Below, piece after piece: positions 44,550 through 54,174 of a DNA stretch of 64,000 nucleotides. Every line of letters begins with the position of its first letter. Positions within the stretch are counted from its first letter, which is position 1. The translations under genes were made by a program, and so were the position numbers. The notes beneath the pieces are model-generated. The model saw only the letters and a program-made list of their open reading frames with translations, ran no database searches and had not been told where the DNA came from. Origin of the DNA: Apiosordaria backusii (Eukaryota; Ascomycota; Sordariomycetes; Sordariales; Lasiosphaeriaceae); assembly GCA_030549205.1 (NCBI GenBank), contig JAUKTV010000009.1, positions 372,001 to 436,000 on the forward strand, written 5' to 3'.

Positions 44550-46491
44550 TTAGTGGTGGAACAACCGAATGTTCTGCTCAACAAAGGTAATCCCCAGCTT
44601 CTCGGCCGTCTCGAAGACGGGGATGTCGTTTTGGCTGCCGAGGGGAGCGGCAATGTACTTGACGCCCGAGCGGGAAGCGCGGTAAACGTTGTCGGTGAAG
44701 GGGAACTGTTTTCAACAGGGTTAGCGCCTATGTTCCCACACTCAAGACAAGGTAAACCTACGAAAGCATCGCTGGAGACAACGACATCGGTCAGCTTGCC
44801 GAGCCACTCGGACTTCTCCTCCTCGGTGAAGGAAGCAGGGACCTCCTCAAAGAATCCCTCGAAAGCCTCGCGCTCAGGGCCGGACTTGGGCACCTGGCCA
44901 CTGACGAGCAGGTCAATGGCGTTGCTCTTGTCGGGGCGCTTAGTGCCCTTCTTCCACTTGATGCCCAGGACACGGGGGTGGAAACGGAGCCACCAGTTGT
45001 CGGCCTTGTCACCAGCCAGACGGGTGCAGTGAATTCTGGACTGCTGGCCAGCGCCGAGGCCAACAATCTGGCCTCTGGCAGCGTAGCAGACAGAGTTGCT
45101 CTGGGTGTACTTGAGGGCGATGGTGGCCACAGTCAAGTCCCGCTGGGCGGTCTCGGAGAGGGGGCCGGCGTTCTTGGGAGTGATGATGTTGCGGAAAGTC
45201 TCGGGGGAGATCTCAACGTCGTTGCGACCCTGGGCGAGGGTGATGCCGTAGACGGTTCTGGTCTCGCTCTTGGAAGGCTCGAACTCGGGGTCCATCTGGA
45301 GGACGAGGTACTTGCCACCCTTCTTCTTCTTGAGGATCTCGAGAGCAGCGGGCTCGTATCCTGGAGCGATAACACCGTCGGAGACCTCCTTGGAGATGAT
45401 GCTGGCGGTGGGAACATCGACGATATCGGAGAGAGCAATCATGTCGCCGAAGCTGCTCATGCGGTCGGCACCTCTGGCGCGGGCATAAGCCTGGGCAAGA
45501 GCGGAGGTCTCAATGCCGGGGATGTCGTCGACCATGTAGACCTTGCGCTCCTCGGCAGTCAGGGGCTCGCCAATGGCAGCACCGGCAGGAGAGACGTGCT
45601 TGAAGCTGGCAGCTGCGGGCTTGCCAAGAGCCTTCTTGAGCTCCTTGACCAAAGGCCAGCTGTTGAGGGCATCGAGCAGGTTGATATAGCCGGGAGCACC
45701 GCCGAGAACCTTGAAGGGAAGCTCACCCTCCTTGACGTAGGCGGAGGCAGGCTTCTGGTGAGGGTTGGCGCCGTAACGGAGGGGGAGGTACTGGATGCCG
45801 GTAGCATACTGCTTGCGGAAGAACTCGGAGATGGCAGCATCGTAGTCGGCGGTGTGCTCGAAGGCCTTGAGGGCATATAGTTTCCGGGTAGACTCCTTGA
45901 CCTCACCGGCCTCGAGCTCTCTGAGGAACTCGGCGTAGTCCTTGGGGTCACTGAGGATGGTGACACGAGAGTGGTTCTTGGCAGCAGCGCGGATCAGAGT
46001 AACACCGCCGATATCGATCTCCTCGACCGCTTCGGGAACGGTGACATTGATCTTGGCAACGGTGTCCTTGAAAGGATACAGGTTGCAGATGACATAGTCG
46101 ACCTTGTCAATGTTTTGCTCAGCAAGGTCCTTCTCGTCTGAGCCGAGGTTGCGGGCCAGGATGCCGGCGTGAACGGCGGGGTGAAGGGTCTTGACACGGC
46201 CACCAAGCATCTCAGGGGCTTTGGTGATGGCAGAGATGTCCCTGTAAAAGGAGCATGCTGTTAGCAACTCCGCCCAATAATGACTCACCCATGAAGCTCA
46301 AGCCGGGTGGCCGACATCGAGGTCCAAGACGAGGGAACTCACTCGACAGGGAAACCAGACTCCCTAATCATCTTGGAAGTGCCGCCCGAGGCGAGGATGC
46401 GCACATTGTTCTGGACAAGGCCCTTGGCCAGGTCCAAGAGTCCCGTCTTGTCATAGACAGAGACAATCGCAATTCTTTGGTGGTCGGCCAT
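44550..46491 (-). CDS. Bifunctional AICAR transformylase / IMP cyclohydrolase (ATIC)
   Basis: Exons on the minus strand are 46491-46343, 46241-44762 and 44705-44550, giving 594 aa, equal in length to yeast Ade16/Ade17. Introns are 101 nt (GTGAGT) and 56 nt (GTAGGT donor). The enzyme catalyses the last two steps of purine synthesis: formylation of AICAR, then ring closure to IMP. The N-terminal cyclohydrolase domain is visible as IAIVSVYDKTGLLDLAK, ILASGGTSKMI and GGRVKTLHPAVHAGIL. The transformylase domain has RYGANPHQKPA, FKHVSPAGAA (the catalytic Lys-His pair) and SNSVCYAARGQIVGLGAGQQSR. Reading past the second intron without splicing destroys the conserved end DAFFPFTDNVYRA and IRLFHH. Confidence 0.96.
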
Positions 46492-47204
46492 GGTGACTAG
46501 AGTGTATGTTGCGCGGGGCAATCTGTAGCGGGTGGGAAAGAAGTTGTAAAGTCAGTCACTATGCTTCTGATAAAATATGACGTGTGTCGGGCACTCTTCC
46601 ACCGCTTTCAGAGACGAAAAAAACACCAAGAAACGGCGCGAAGCTTACCAATTGTGTTCTGTCTACCACTCTCTAGATGTTACAGAGAAGAAAAGAAAAA
46701 AAGATCAATCACACCATGCGTCTCGCCTCGTCTGGAGGGGTCTAATATTTTTTGCGACACCTCCCTCCCCCTTCCGTCAACTCCCCTATCAACGCTAATG
46801 GAGGGGTAGCTACGGGTGCAATCTGCCCCACGATTCGCCGTGATCGGGCATGACCCCACAGCTGAAGCAACAGTGGTGCATCCACTCGACTTACCTAATT
46901 GCCGGGCTGGTCTCTGTTTGGATTGGGGCTGGTATAAAATTCTCTTGCGGTCCCTTTTTCACATGGCATGTCTTTTCATCTTCAGCCTTTTGGTGGTGAT
47001 TTCTTGTCATCAAGACATTGCGATGCAGTTGGGCTGTGCGTGATAGCTTCAAGAGCTTCATTTAATTGAAGCTCCTTCCCTGTTATTTGGGATAGAGATG
47101 GAGCATCCCACTGCCCAACGGCCAGCCGAAACTGTGCTGCGGGCCGGCATACAGCTGTGTTGACTATTGACCAGCAGTCCGCGCTCGCCCGGCGAGGCCC
47201 TTCA
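46492..47204. promoter_or_regulatory. Divergent intergenic region between the purine gene and U6
   Basis: About 700 bp serving the promoter of the minus-strand purine gene and the upstream region of the U6 gene. No coding frame supported. Confidence 0.5.
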
Positions 47205-47208
47205 TATA
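47205..47208 (+). promoter_or_regulatory. TATA element of the U6 gene
   Basis: TATA within TTCATATACC, about 27 bp before the inferred U6 start, the usual distance for a polymerase III TATA element. Confidence 0.55.
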
Positions 47209-47231
47209 CCAGTGTCCTGGAGCAAGCTTTC

Positions 47232-47388
47232 GCCCTTCGGGGCATTTGGTCAATTTGTAAGTTTGGCTCAGTGGTCTGCTTCTGGCTTGCAAAAAAACTA
47301 ACATCTCTTCCAGGAAACGATACAGAGAAGATTAGCATGGCCCCTGCACTAAGGATGACACGCTACTCAAAGAGACGCTACCAATTTT
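47232..47388 (+). ncRNA. U6 spliceosomal snRNA with a spliceosomal-type intron
   Basis: The 5' exon (47232-47256) forms the stem-loop GCCC-TTCG-GGGC and continues to TTTGGTCAATTT. The 3' exon (47314 to about 47388) begins GAAACGATACAGAGAAGAT, containing the ACAGAGA box, then the AGC-bearing segment TAGCATGGCCCCTGCAC and AAGGATGACACGC, and ends in a nine-T polymerase III terminator (47385-47393). The two exons together give about 100 nt, normal for U6. They are separated by a 57-nt insert (47257-47313) with GTAAGT donor, CTAAC branch site and TTCCAG acceptor. U6 pairs with U4 and then U2 and forms the catalytic centre of the spliceosome. The 5' end position is estimated from the stem. Confidence 0.93.
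47257..47313 (+). other. Intron in U6 snRNA carrying an internal A-box
   Basis: 57 nt with GTAAGT at the 5' end, ACTAAC 16-21 nt before the 3' end, and TTCCAG. Within it, TGGCTCAGTGG (47264-47274) matches the A-box consensus TRGYNNARNGG of polymerase III promoters exactly. No comparable A-box was noticed in the mature U6 sequence. Confidence 0.85.
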
Positions 47389-47478
47389 TTTTTACATTCT
47401 ATGTCCTCGATATGCCCTGCAATCGCCTCGAGATTCCATCCAGAGGATAGGTAGGTGGTGGACGTCGAAGAGGTCAAC

Positions 47479-47487
47479 GTTCGAGTC
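47479..47487 (+). promoter_or_regulatory. Downstream B-box of the U6 gene
   Basis: GTTCGAGTC matches the core of the B-box (GTTCGANNC). It lies about 85 bp after the terminator and about 215 bp after the A-box. Budding-yeast SNR6 has the same arrangement with a B-box beyond its terminator. A second T-rich stretch follows. Confidence 0.6.
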
Positions 47488-47488
47488 T

Positions 47489-47873
47489 GGCCCGGGCTAT
47501 CTTTATTTTTCTTATTTTCAGCGCATGCTTGCTCCCAGTGACCCCAACACCACGGCATTAGTGTGTACAGCTCTGAGCCACTCCCGTACTCTTTTAGCTG
47601 AAGGATAATTCTTCGTGCCAAGAACAAAACCTGCCTTGCTATTACCAAACACCTCTGTTCTTTCCACATAGACTTATGGTGCATGAAAGCTGGGCAACAT
47701 CTCAGTGATCTTCAGCAAACCTTGATATTTAGCATCATCAAAAAATACAAAAGAGTATACAAAACTGCAATACCCAACGCCTCCCAATGCCTTGCTATTT
47801 TGTCCAAAAAGCCTTTGTTTCCAGAAACCGCCATATATATTATCCAAAGAAACTTCCCCTCAGTGACTCCAGA
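47489..47873. other. Spacer between U6 and the mannosidase gene
   Basis: 385 bp downstream of the U6 B-box, containing the 3' UTR of the minus-strand GH125 gene. No gene supported. Confidence 0.5.
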
Positions 47874-49955
47874 TCAATCTTGATACAACCGCCCCAACAG
47901 CCCCTTCTCCCCAACTCCCCTCCTTTCCTCGTCCTCAGCAATCTTCAAAATCAGCTCCCCGAATAGCCCATTAGCCCATCCGAACCAACTTCTTGTAAAG
48001 TCAAACTCGCGCCAGGCGTTCACCGTCTCATGGATAACACCAGCCCCCGAAGTAGAGTTGAGCACCATCAACATCTGCTCCCCGACCACTTTCTCCCTTT
48101 CCTCATCCGAAAACCCAGACAGATCCTCAAACGCAGTCAACCCAGCGACAGTTGCCGCCATCGGCCAACCCTTCCCAGGTCCAAGATGAGGGCCACCAAC
48201 TGCCGAGAGCGCGGGACCCTTAGCGTAATACGGGTTAGCCATGCTCAAGACAAACTTCCTGGTGTTCTGGTAGATTTTGGCATAGTCGTGGTGCTCGGCT
48301 TCGGAATCGGTTTCCTTGTCAACAGAGTTCTTCTCGATTGTGCCGTTGCGGCGGCCGAGGTTCTTGTTGATGGATTTGAGCATACGGGAGGTTGTCAAGT
48401 CGGCCTTGCTGTTGGTGTAGTTCCACAGCGGGAAAGCCAGAAGAGATGGGACGTTGGCGTCATCCATCAAGTTGGCACCGCCATATCCATCGACTTCATA
48501 TGCAAAAATCTCGCCAAAGTCACGATGCTTCACAACGGCATCCTTCGCAATGCCATAGCGGATAGTCTTGGCCAACTTGCGCATCTCTGTCGTGAGGTTG
48601 TCGGCCTTAGGGTTGAGTTTCTGTTCGGCCAGTCCTTCCATGATTACAGAGGCCTGTTCAAGATATGCGGCGAACATCATGTTGCTGGGGGTCAGGAGCT
48701 GGAAGATGCAGGCGTCATCGCTGGGTCTAAAAGCCGATCGAACCATTCCGTTCTCTTTAACAGGGTTGCCGAGGCCATCGTTGGTCAAGGTTTCGGAACC
48801 GCGGTTGGTATAGCCTGTAAAAGTCCAGGCCGATGGCAAGACATGCCCCTCCTCGTCGTATGTACCAAGACGCATGGCCGCTGAGGCATCAACAGCTGCC
48901 TGAACGGCCTCAACCCAAGAGTACTTGGAGAAGAACTTGAGATCATCGGTGCGAGTGTAATAGGCGGCGCTGATCTGCAGGAATGAGGCCAAGCTATCAA
49001 GCTCCCACTTGCAGTCGAAAACCAGTTTGGGGTTATAAGGGGGCTGGGGATTATTCTGATGATAAGCGCCATTGTGTGTTGGGGGGATACCGCTTTCAGG
49101 AGGCGGCTGGAACGAGTGGCAGTAGGGCGAGATGACGATGTATCGAGAATGAGAGTTGATCAACCCGCGCCAAAGACTGGCCAAAGAATCGAACTTATCG
49201 GACGCTTCCAACAATGGGAGATACGAATAGATCTGGCTGGCAGAGTCACGAAGCCACATGGCGTCAATATCGCCCGTGATCACATAGGTAAGCTCCTCGT
49301 CCGTTACTATTTGTTCTTCCGTCCCCTCTTCGGTCTTGTTGGCATACCCGCGCCATTTCACCATGGTGTCGAGAGTATTCGGGTAGCTGTTTTCGAATAG
49401 GCGGTACAGATCCGGGTCCTTGATCACCTTCTTCATGCGCTCAAGGAGGTTTTCGAGAGCCGGCAGCCGGAAAGTCCTGCATTCAGGGGGTGGGCGCACA
49501 AACGGGAACTTGCGCTTGCCTTCAGACTTGGGCCCAGGCTTCTGCCTTTGTAACGCTTCGAAGCCAATACATTCAACCTTGGCTGTAGCAGTTGGCCCAG
49601 CCTCTTCAGTCGCTGCAAATTGGTTCCCAAAGTCTGCCAGCCCGACGTCGCTATCGTCATCCGCTGAAGGGGCCTTGGTAGTTTCGGGTTTGGTAGGTGT
49701 GGATCCATGATCCTCGGTCAAGTCGTCTTCGCGCTCGGTAGTATCGGCTGGGTTCGTGTGCGGGTGTGCCTGATGGCCATCATGATTGTGAGGGGTATCA
49801 TGCTGGGGGACTTTTGGAGGGTGTAAATCGAGTGCCTCTTGACGAGGCGTAGCTATCGGCGACTGGTATCCAAGCCAAAAGATTATAACTGTCAAGAGGA
49901 GAGCTACACCGATAACTCTCCCCCGCCGATTACCAGTGAGGAACGGGACGACCAT
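47874..49955 (-). CDS. GH125 exo-alpha-1,6-mannosidase-like protein, type II membrane
   Basis: A single exon of 693 aa starting at ATG 49955; the frame is open eight codons further upstream, but only to a TTG. A basic N-terminus (NRRGR) precedes a signal anchor (VIGVALLLTVIIFWLGY, residues 14-30). A His/Pro/Asp-rich lumenal stalk follows, and the catalytic domain begins near residue 150. GH125-type sequence includes ITGDIDAMWLRDSASQIYSYLPLL, LVFDCKWELDSLASFLQISAAYY, RSAFRPSDDACIFQLLTPSNMM, YEVDGYGGANLMDDANVPSLLA and a C-terminal AWREFDFTRSWFGWANGLFGELI. Fungal members resemble fission-yeast Mug157. The family removes alpha-1,6-linked mannose and probably acts in the secretory pathway. Confidence 0.9.
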   Translation of the reverse strand: MVVPFLTGNRRGRVIGVALLLTVIIFWLGYQSPIATPRQEALDLHPPKVPQHDTPHNHDGHQAHPHTNPADTTEREDDLTEDHGSTPTKPETTKAPSADDDSDVGLADFGNQFAATEEAGPTATAKVECIGFEALQRQKPGPKSEGKRKFPFVRPPPECRTFRLPALENLLERMKKVIKDPDLYRLFENSYPNTLDTMVKWRGYANKTEEGTEEQIVTDEELTYVITGDIDAMWLRDSASQIYSYLPLLEASDKFDSLASLWRGLINSHSRYIVISPYCHSFQPPPESGIPPTHNGAYHQNNPQPPYNPKLVFDCKWELDSLASFLQISAAYYTRTDDLKFFSKYSWVEAVQAAVDASAAMRLGTYDEEGHVLPSAWTFTGYTNRGSETLTNDGLGNPVKENGMVRSAFRPSDDACIFQLLTPSNMMFAAYLEQASVIMEGLAEQKLNPKADNLTTEMRKLAKTIRYGIAKDAVVKHRDFGEIFAYEVDGYGGANLMDDANVPSLLAFPLWNYTNSKADLTTSRMLKSINKNLGRRNGTIEKNSVDKETDSEAEHHDYAKIYQNTRKFVLSMANPYYAKGPALSAVGGPHLGPGKGWPMAATVAGLTAFEDLSGFSDEEREKVVGEQMLMVLNSTSGAGVIHETVNAWREFDFTRSWFGWANGLFGELILKIAEDEERRGVGEKGLLGRLYQD

Positions 49956-50742
49956 GGTGTTTTCAGGCCGGCTGGACAACTGTCCACGACCAAGATGTTT
50001 AGCGATGTATCCAATTCAGTGGCATGTGTATAAGAAGGTCGTGATTATCACCGAAAAAAATCAGAGCACAACAAGAATCACCGCAAAAAGCAGGTGAAAC
50101 TGACGAGAAAGAAACATTGGATTGTGGCAAAAGAAAAGAAACAACCCAAGTTTCCTGTCAGGTCCCAAAAATCACCACCCGGCTGTTCATCCCATCTTGC
50201 CCAGGAAGGTCCTTGGCGAGGCCTTCTTCTGGCCAACTAGAGGCTTGGGAATGGGACAAGCTGTGGGTTGGGCCAATAAGCTGTTATGACCTGGCGGCAG
50301 GGATGTCCAGCCCGTTGTCGACCCCTGGATCACAGCGGCCGTTGGAGATGCCGAGTGCCGATTCTTCAAGATAGCCTCATGCGAGACTCCTTGAGCTCAA
50401 TTGCTCAATGTAAATTTCATTGAATAAATCTTGTAAGCAAAGTTACTATCAGTATTTATTCCAGTTGTTTGTTTGATCTTGAGATGAATAACAACGGATG
50501 AAAGCATGAACGGTTCATGCACAGAGAACTCTTTGAGTGCCCCGCGATTTCGGATGAAACCTTGGACCACATGGCACAACAGAAATGTCGGATGAATTAT
50601 ATTGCTTCTATGTCGTGTTCCTTTTCTCTAGATTACATAGAGAACCGTTGCCTGTTTGTCTATCCTATCAAAATCAAAACTCCGTTTCCTTGTTGCCGGG
50701 TATTACTGCTCCCCAAAGCCGTGTGTTGTCAGTCTCATGATT
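49956..50742. other. Intergenic region between two minus-strand genes
   Basis: 787 bp with the GH125 promoter and the 3' UTR of the lipase gene. Short frames only. Confidence 0.5.
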
Positions 50743-52911
50743 TCACCACGGAGACAAATCCTCGCTGCTGCTTGACTGCAACTCTTCCTCCCCAATTGCC
50801 ACAGCTTCCCTCTTCTTGGGTTCCCAAGCTGGAACATCTTCACAGCCCTTTGGAACCCGACAAATATCCCTCACATTACACGTCTTCCACAGCACCTCCA
50901 TGACCTCGTTAAATACCTGCTCCGGAGCATCCATCGCCCAAATAACATCCAAATGCTCATACTCCGGAATAACCTTACTATGCACAACCTGCACATGCGG
51001 CTCCCTCCCCCTCTCAAACCTCCTCAACAGCTTATGCCCATCAACCAAATCATCATTCCCCGCCACCCACAGCGCAAACGGAGGCACCTGCTCATTATAC
51101 CAAGCCGTACTCCCCTTCGGCCTCCCCCTTTTCTTGCTGTTGTTTTCCCCCATACCCCCCTCCATATCCCTATCCACCTCCTCCAGCAACCTATTATCCT
51201 CCCCATCACCATCGCCATCCTCCCTCTCCTCCGCCCTCCACTCCTCCTTCGTAGCCAAGATGCACTTGTGCTTCGCAAAGCACTCCCTCCCCAACCACCA
51301 CCTCATACTCTCGCTACTAACATACACCGGCGCGAACCTAAACATCCTATCCCTCAACCCCCTATCCCATTTCGTGTCTGTCCAATTAAACAAGAAGCTA
51401 AAAACCTTGTACCCCAACCACCCGTACACCTTCCTATCCAGCCTCTTATGCATCTCCATCATAAAGGGAATGAACGCATGGATCCCAAACATGACCCTGA
51501 AAAACCCGGGGCTGATCACCCGCATGAACTTGAAGTACATCTTCCCAATTAGCGGCCCTGCATACGCCGCTGGTGCAAGCCCGCAAAAAACCGTGATCTT
51601 CTCCCCCAAGTCGGGGCGTTGTTCTTTTGCCAGAGCCACAAGCGCCTGGGTCGTACCCTGCGAGTGGCAAATCAGACCAATCTTTTCGAACCCGGTTTCG
51701 TAGCATACGCGGGAGATGAGAGCAGGGAGGTCAAAAACCCCCATTTGGCGGATATTCCACGCCCACATTCTCGGGTCGGGGTATTTCAGTAATGTGTGCT
51801 TCGGTTCGAACCCGCAGCGGTTGTTGCCTAGCCAGACGTCATACCCTGATTTGGCGAGCAAAAAGGCGAGGGAGTCGTCGTCGTTGACGCAGTATGCGCC
51901 TGAGGATTGGAGTAAGCCGTGCATGAGCAGCACTGGGAATTTTTTCGGGCTGTCTGGAGAGGCAGATTGGGGGTTACGCGGAGAGGTGAAGGTTTCTGGA
52001 CCGCGGTGGGCGCGTTGGGAGGGGGTTAAGGGAGTGTATTCCTTCGGATCATAGACGTGCCAGAGATCAATGAGGAAGCCGTCTTCGGTTTGGACTTCAA
52101 AGGGCTCGATGTTGAGGCCGACGCGGCGGGCGTAGTATGCTGGGTCGCAGTGGAGAGGGTCAGGGCCGCCTTCGGTGGGGGGGTATTCTTCTTTTTCTGG
52201 GTTTGATCGATAACCAGACTGCCAGGCTTCTTCTTGCTCTTTGCGGAGTTTGGCGCGGCGGAGTTCTTCGGTGTAGAAGGGGCGCGTAGCGTCTGGGTTT
52301 CGAAAGGTTGCTCGTAGCCATAAATGCTGGAGTGAAGGACCGATGCTGGTGAAGAGGGCGCCGAGGACAATGACGGCTAGGAAGGCGAGGCTGAGGAAGA
52401 AGGAGGATACTCGAAAGATGAGGCATTGGATGTGTGTCATGAGGGATGGGGGGCCGTATAATGGTAAGGGAGGGAATAAGGGGTTGGTGTGAGATGGTGG
52501 CATCGACCTCTTAAGGCTTGCATCTGTTGTTGACCTGTTGGCCGTTCCATTTTGCTGTGATAGAGCGACTGCTTTCTCTTCGTTCGGCGATGCGATTGTG
52601 TGATGTGCTGGCTCTAGTTGAGTTTCCAGTTCCTCCCGTAAGACATTGAGTTTGTGAGCTTCTTCCACTGGCACAGTTGGTAGGCGGTGGCCATCCGCCG
52701 TTACGATCACGGTATCGTGCGGCGTCACGAACTGAGCCTCGACAGCCATGGCATCATGGTTGCCCTCTTCTGGCGGAAGGAGAGACAGCTTTTCTGACTG
52801 TTCGGCAAACTCAATGGCCGTTTTTTCGATCTCATTTTCGTCGATGGCGCCTAGTGCTGGCTTGCTTGGTGGAAGGTCTGATGACTGAAAGAGGGTCTCC
52901 TGGATGCCCAT
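50743..52911 (-). CDS. Steryl-ester hydrolase / acid-lipase-like alpha/beta-hydrolase
   Basis: A single exon of 722 aa starting at ATG 52911. The first 155 residues are polar. A membrane segment follows (IFRVSSFFLSLAFLAVIVLGALF, about residues 165-187), then the lipase N-terminal region EPFEVQTEDGFLIDLWHVYDP. The oxyanion-hole HG is in VLLMHGLLQSS, and the nucleophile is Ser417 in ICHSQGTTQ, with Cys in place of the first Gly of GxSxG's neighbourhood. The cap contains WNIRQMGVFDLPALI. Candidate acid and base residues lie in VAGNDDLVDG and YEHLDVIWA. The layout matches yeast Yeh1/Yeh2/Tgl1, which free sterols from esters at lipid droplets or the plasma membrane. A Glu/Lys-rich insertion sits near residues 570-605. 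Confidence 0.92.
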   Translation of the reverse strand: MGIQETLFQSSDLPPSKPALGAIDENEIEKTAIEFAEQSEKLSLLPPEEGNHDAMAVEAQFVTPHDTVIVTADGHRLPTVPVEEAHKLNVLREELETQLEPAHHTIASPNEEKAVALSQQNGTANRSTTDASLKRSMPPSHTNPLFPPLPLYGPPSLMTHIQCLIFRVSSFFLSLAFLAVIVLGALFTSIGPSLQHLWLRATFRNPDATRPFYTEELRRAKLRKEQEEAWQSGYRSNPEKEEYPPTEGGPDPLHCDPAYYARRVGLNIEPFEVQTEDGFLIDLWHVYDPKEYTPLTPSQRAHRGPETFTSPRNPQSASPDSPKKFPVLLMHGLLQSSGAYCVNDDDSLAFLLAKSGYDVWLGNNRCGFEPKHTLLKYPDPRMWAWNIRQMGVFDLPALISRVCYETGFEKIGLICHSQGTTQALVALAKEQRPDLGEKITVFCGLAPAAYAGPLIGKMYFKFMRVISPGFFRVMFGIHAFIPFMMEMHKRLDRKVYGWLGYKVFSFLFNWTDTKWDRGLRDRMFRFAPVYVSSESMRWWLGRECFAKHKCILATKEEWRAEEREDGDGDGEDNRLLEEVDRDMEGGMGENNSKKRGRPKGSTAWYNEQVPPFALWVAGNDDLVDGHKLLRRFERGREPHVQVVHSKVIPEYEHLDVIWAMDAPEQVFNEVMEVLWKTCNVRDICRVPKGCEDVPAWEPKKREAVAIGEEELQSSSSEDLSPW

Positions 52912-54174
52912 GGTTGCAAGCAAGGTTGCTCGTCTCTCTATATTGCTGATATTATACAGAATTAGATGAATTCGAAAAAAAAATAGTGGCGTAGAAACAA
53001 AATATTTGGGTTTCTAGATCTTGTAGTGACCGGGTCTTAAGACAAAAACATCAGTGACTTCAAGTAAGGTATGCTATACTTCGTCCCGCGTGCCACACGT
53101 CATTGCGGCGGGATGGGGTTAATAAACTGAATAAAAATGGCCTCTTCCGGAGATTTGAAATTCATGCTCAGCCACTGTCGACAGGACCTTTTCCTCCTAC
53201 GACCAAAGTGAAAAGGATTACCCATCTACATTGTTGAAAAATGCAGGGTCACAAACAAGCTTCTTGTCATGACCTGGAGATGGGGTTTTGTGGAAAAGGC
53301 CCCCTGCGTCACCATGCAGCTGGGACATGGCTTGCGGGGGTTGACAGGGGGTTGCGATTGGCTTTAGCCTGTTTTTAGCATGTGAAGATCGTTGAAGACA
53401 GTGGGGTTTGACTTGTTATGTAGTGTAGTTACCAAACCCTGGACTTGGAACTTTGGATGAACTGTCACATCAACTCACCTGCAGGAAAGAATTTCGGAAC
53501 CTGACGATCAGCGAATACCGTAGGCTTTTATGAATTATCTTGAGGCCGTGTATATGCCACCTTCATGAGCTAACTCGGAGGTAAGTCGATATATCACATA
53601 GGATATCTTGTAAGCGACACCACGATTAACAAGGCTCAAGTTCTTCACCTTCAACCAGCAAATGTACAATCTCTATCCGCAGTCATATAAGAAACACAGG
53701 ACAAAGCAATCACTCAGCAAGACTCTAACCAGACTACGGTCTATGGTTGACTACCCCCTCTTAGAAGTATGATGCTGGATAAGGGTTAGGGTTTAACTAG
53801 TCCCGGCTGGGTAAGCGGATCCGCGAAGAGGCGATACCATATGCCGAGGTGAAAGGAAGCCGAAGCCATCTGGGGACAGCTGGGTCACCATCGAATGGCG
53901 GGTCTGTTATCGCGCTCGAGAGTTCCTCACTTGATCAGGATGCTTTAAACCCCAGAGGCATTGGGCGTTCTTAATCAGCAATTGCATTCATTTGCTGTTT
54001 CCTCATTGTCGAGTAACCATTTGTCTTGTAGAAGAAAGCTCCAGGAGGGATGGGCTTTTAACCCGACCAATTTAACGAACACCCTATATGTACCTTGCTG
54101 GACCATACCACGATACTACGCGACGCCCGAACTTTTAAATCAACGACAACGTCGCATCACGCGAATTCCCGACC
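52912..54174. promoter_or_regulatory. Divergent intergenic region between the lipase gene and PEX6
   Basis: 1.26 kb between two divergent start codons. A short telomere-like GGGTTAGGGTTT occurs at 53783-53794 but is not repeated. A frame at 53961-54278 overlaps the PEX6 start in another phase and was not accepted. Confidence 0.5.

Noticed and set aside
44978..45880. A 300-codon open frame antisense to the purine-biosynthesis gene
   Set aside because: It mirrors conserved ATIC coding sequence; a codon-bias shadow rich in Gly/Leu/Val.
53783..53794. Telomere-like GGGTTAGGGTTT
   Set aside because: A single copy of about two units can occur by chance, and there is no array or fusion point.
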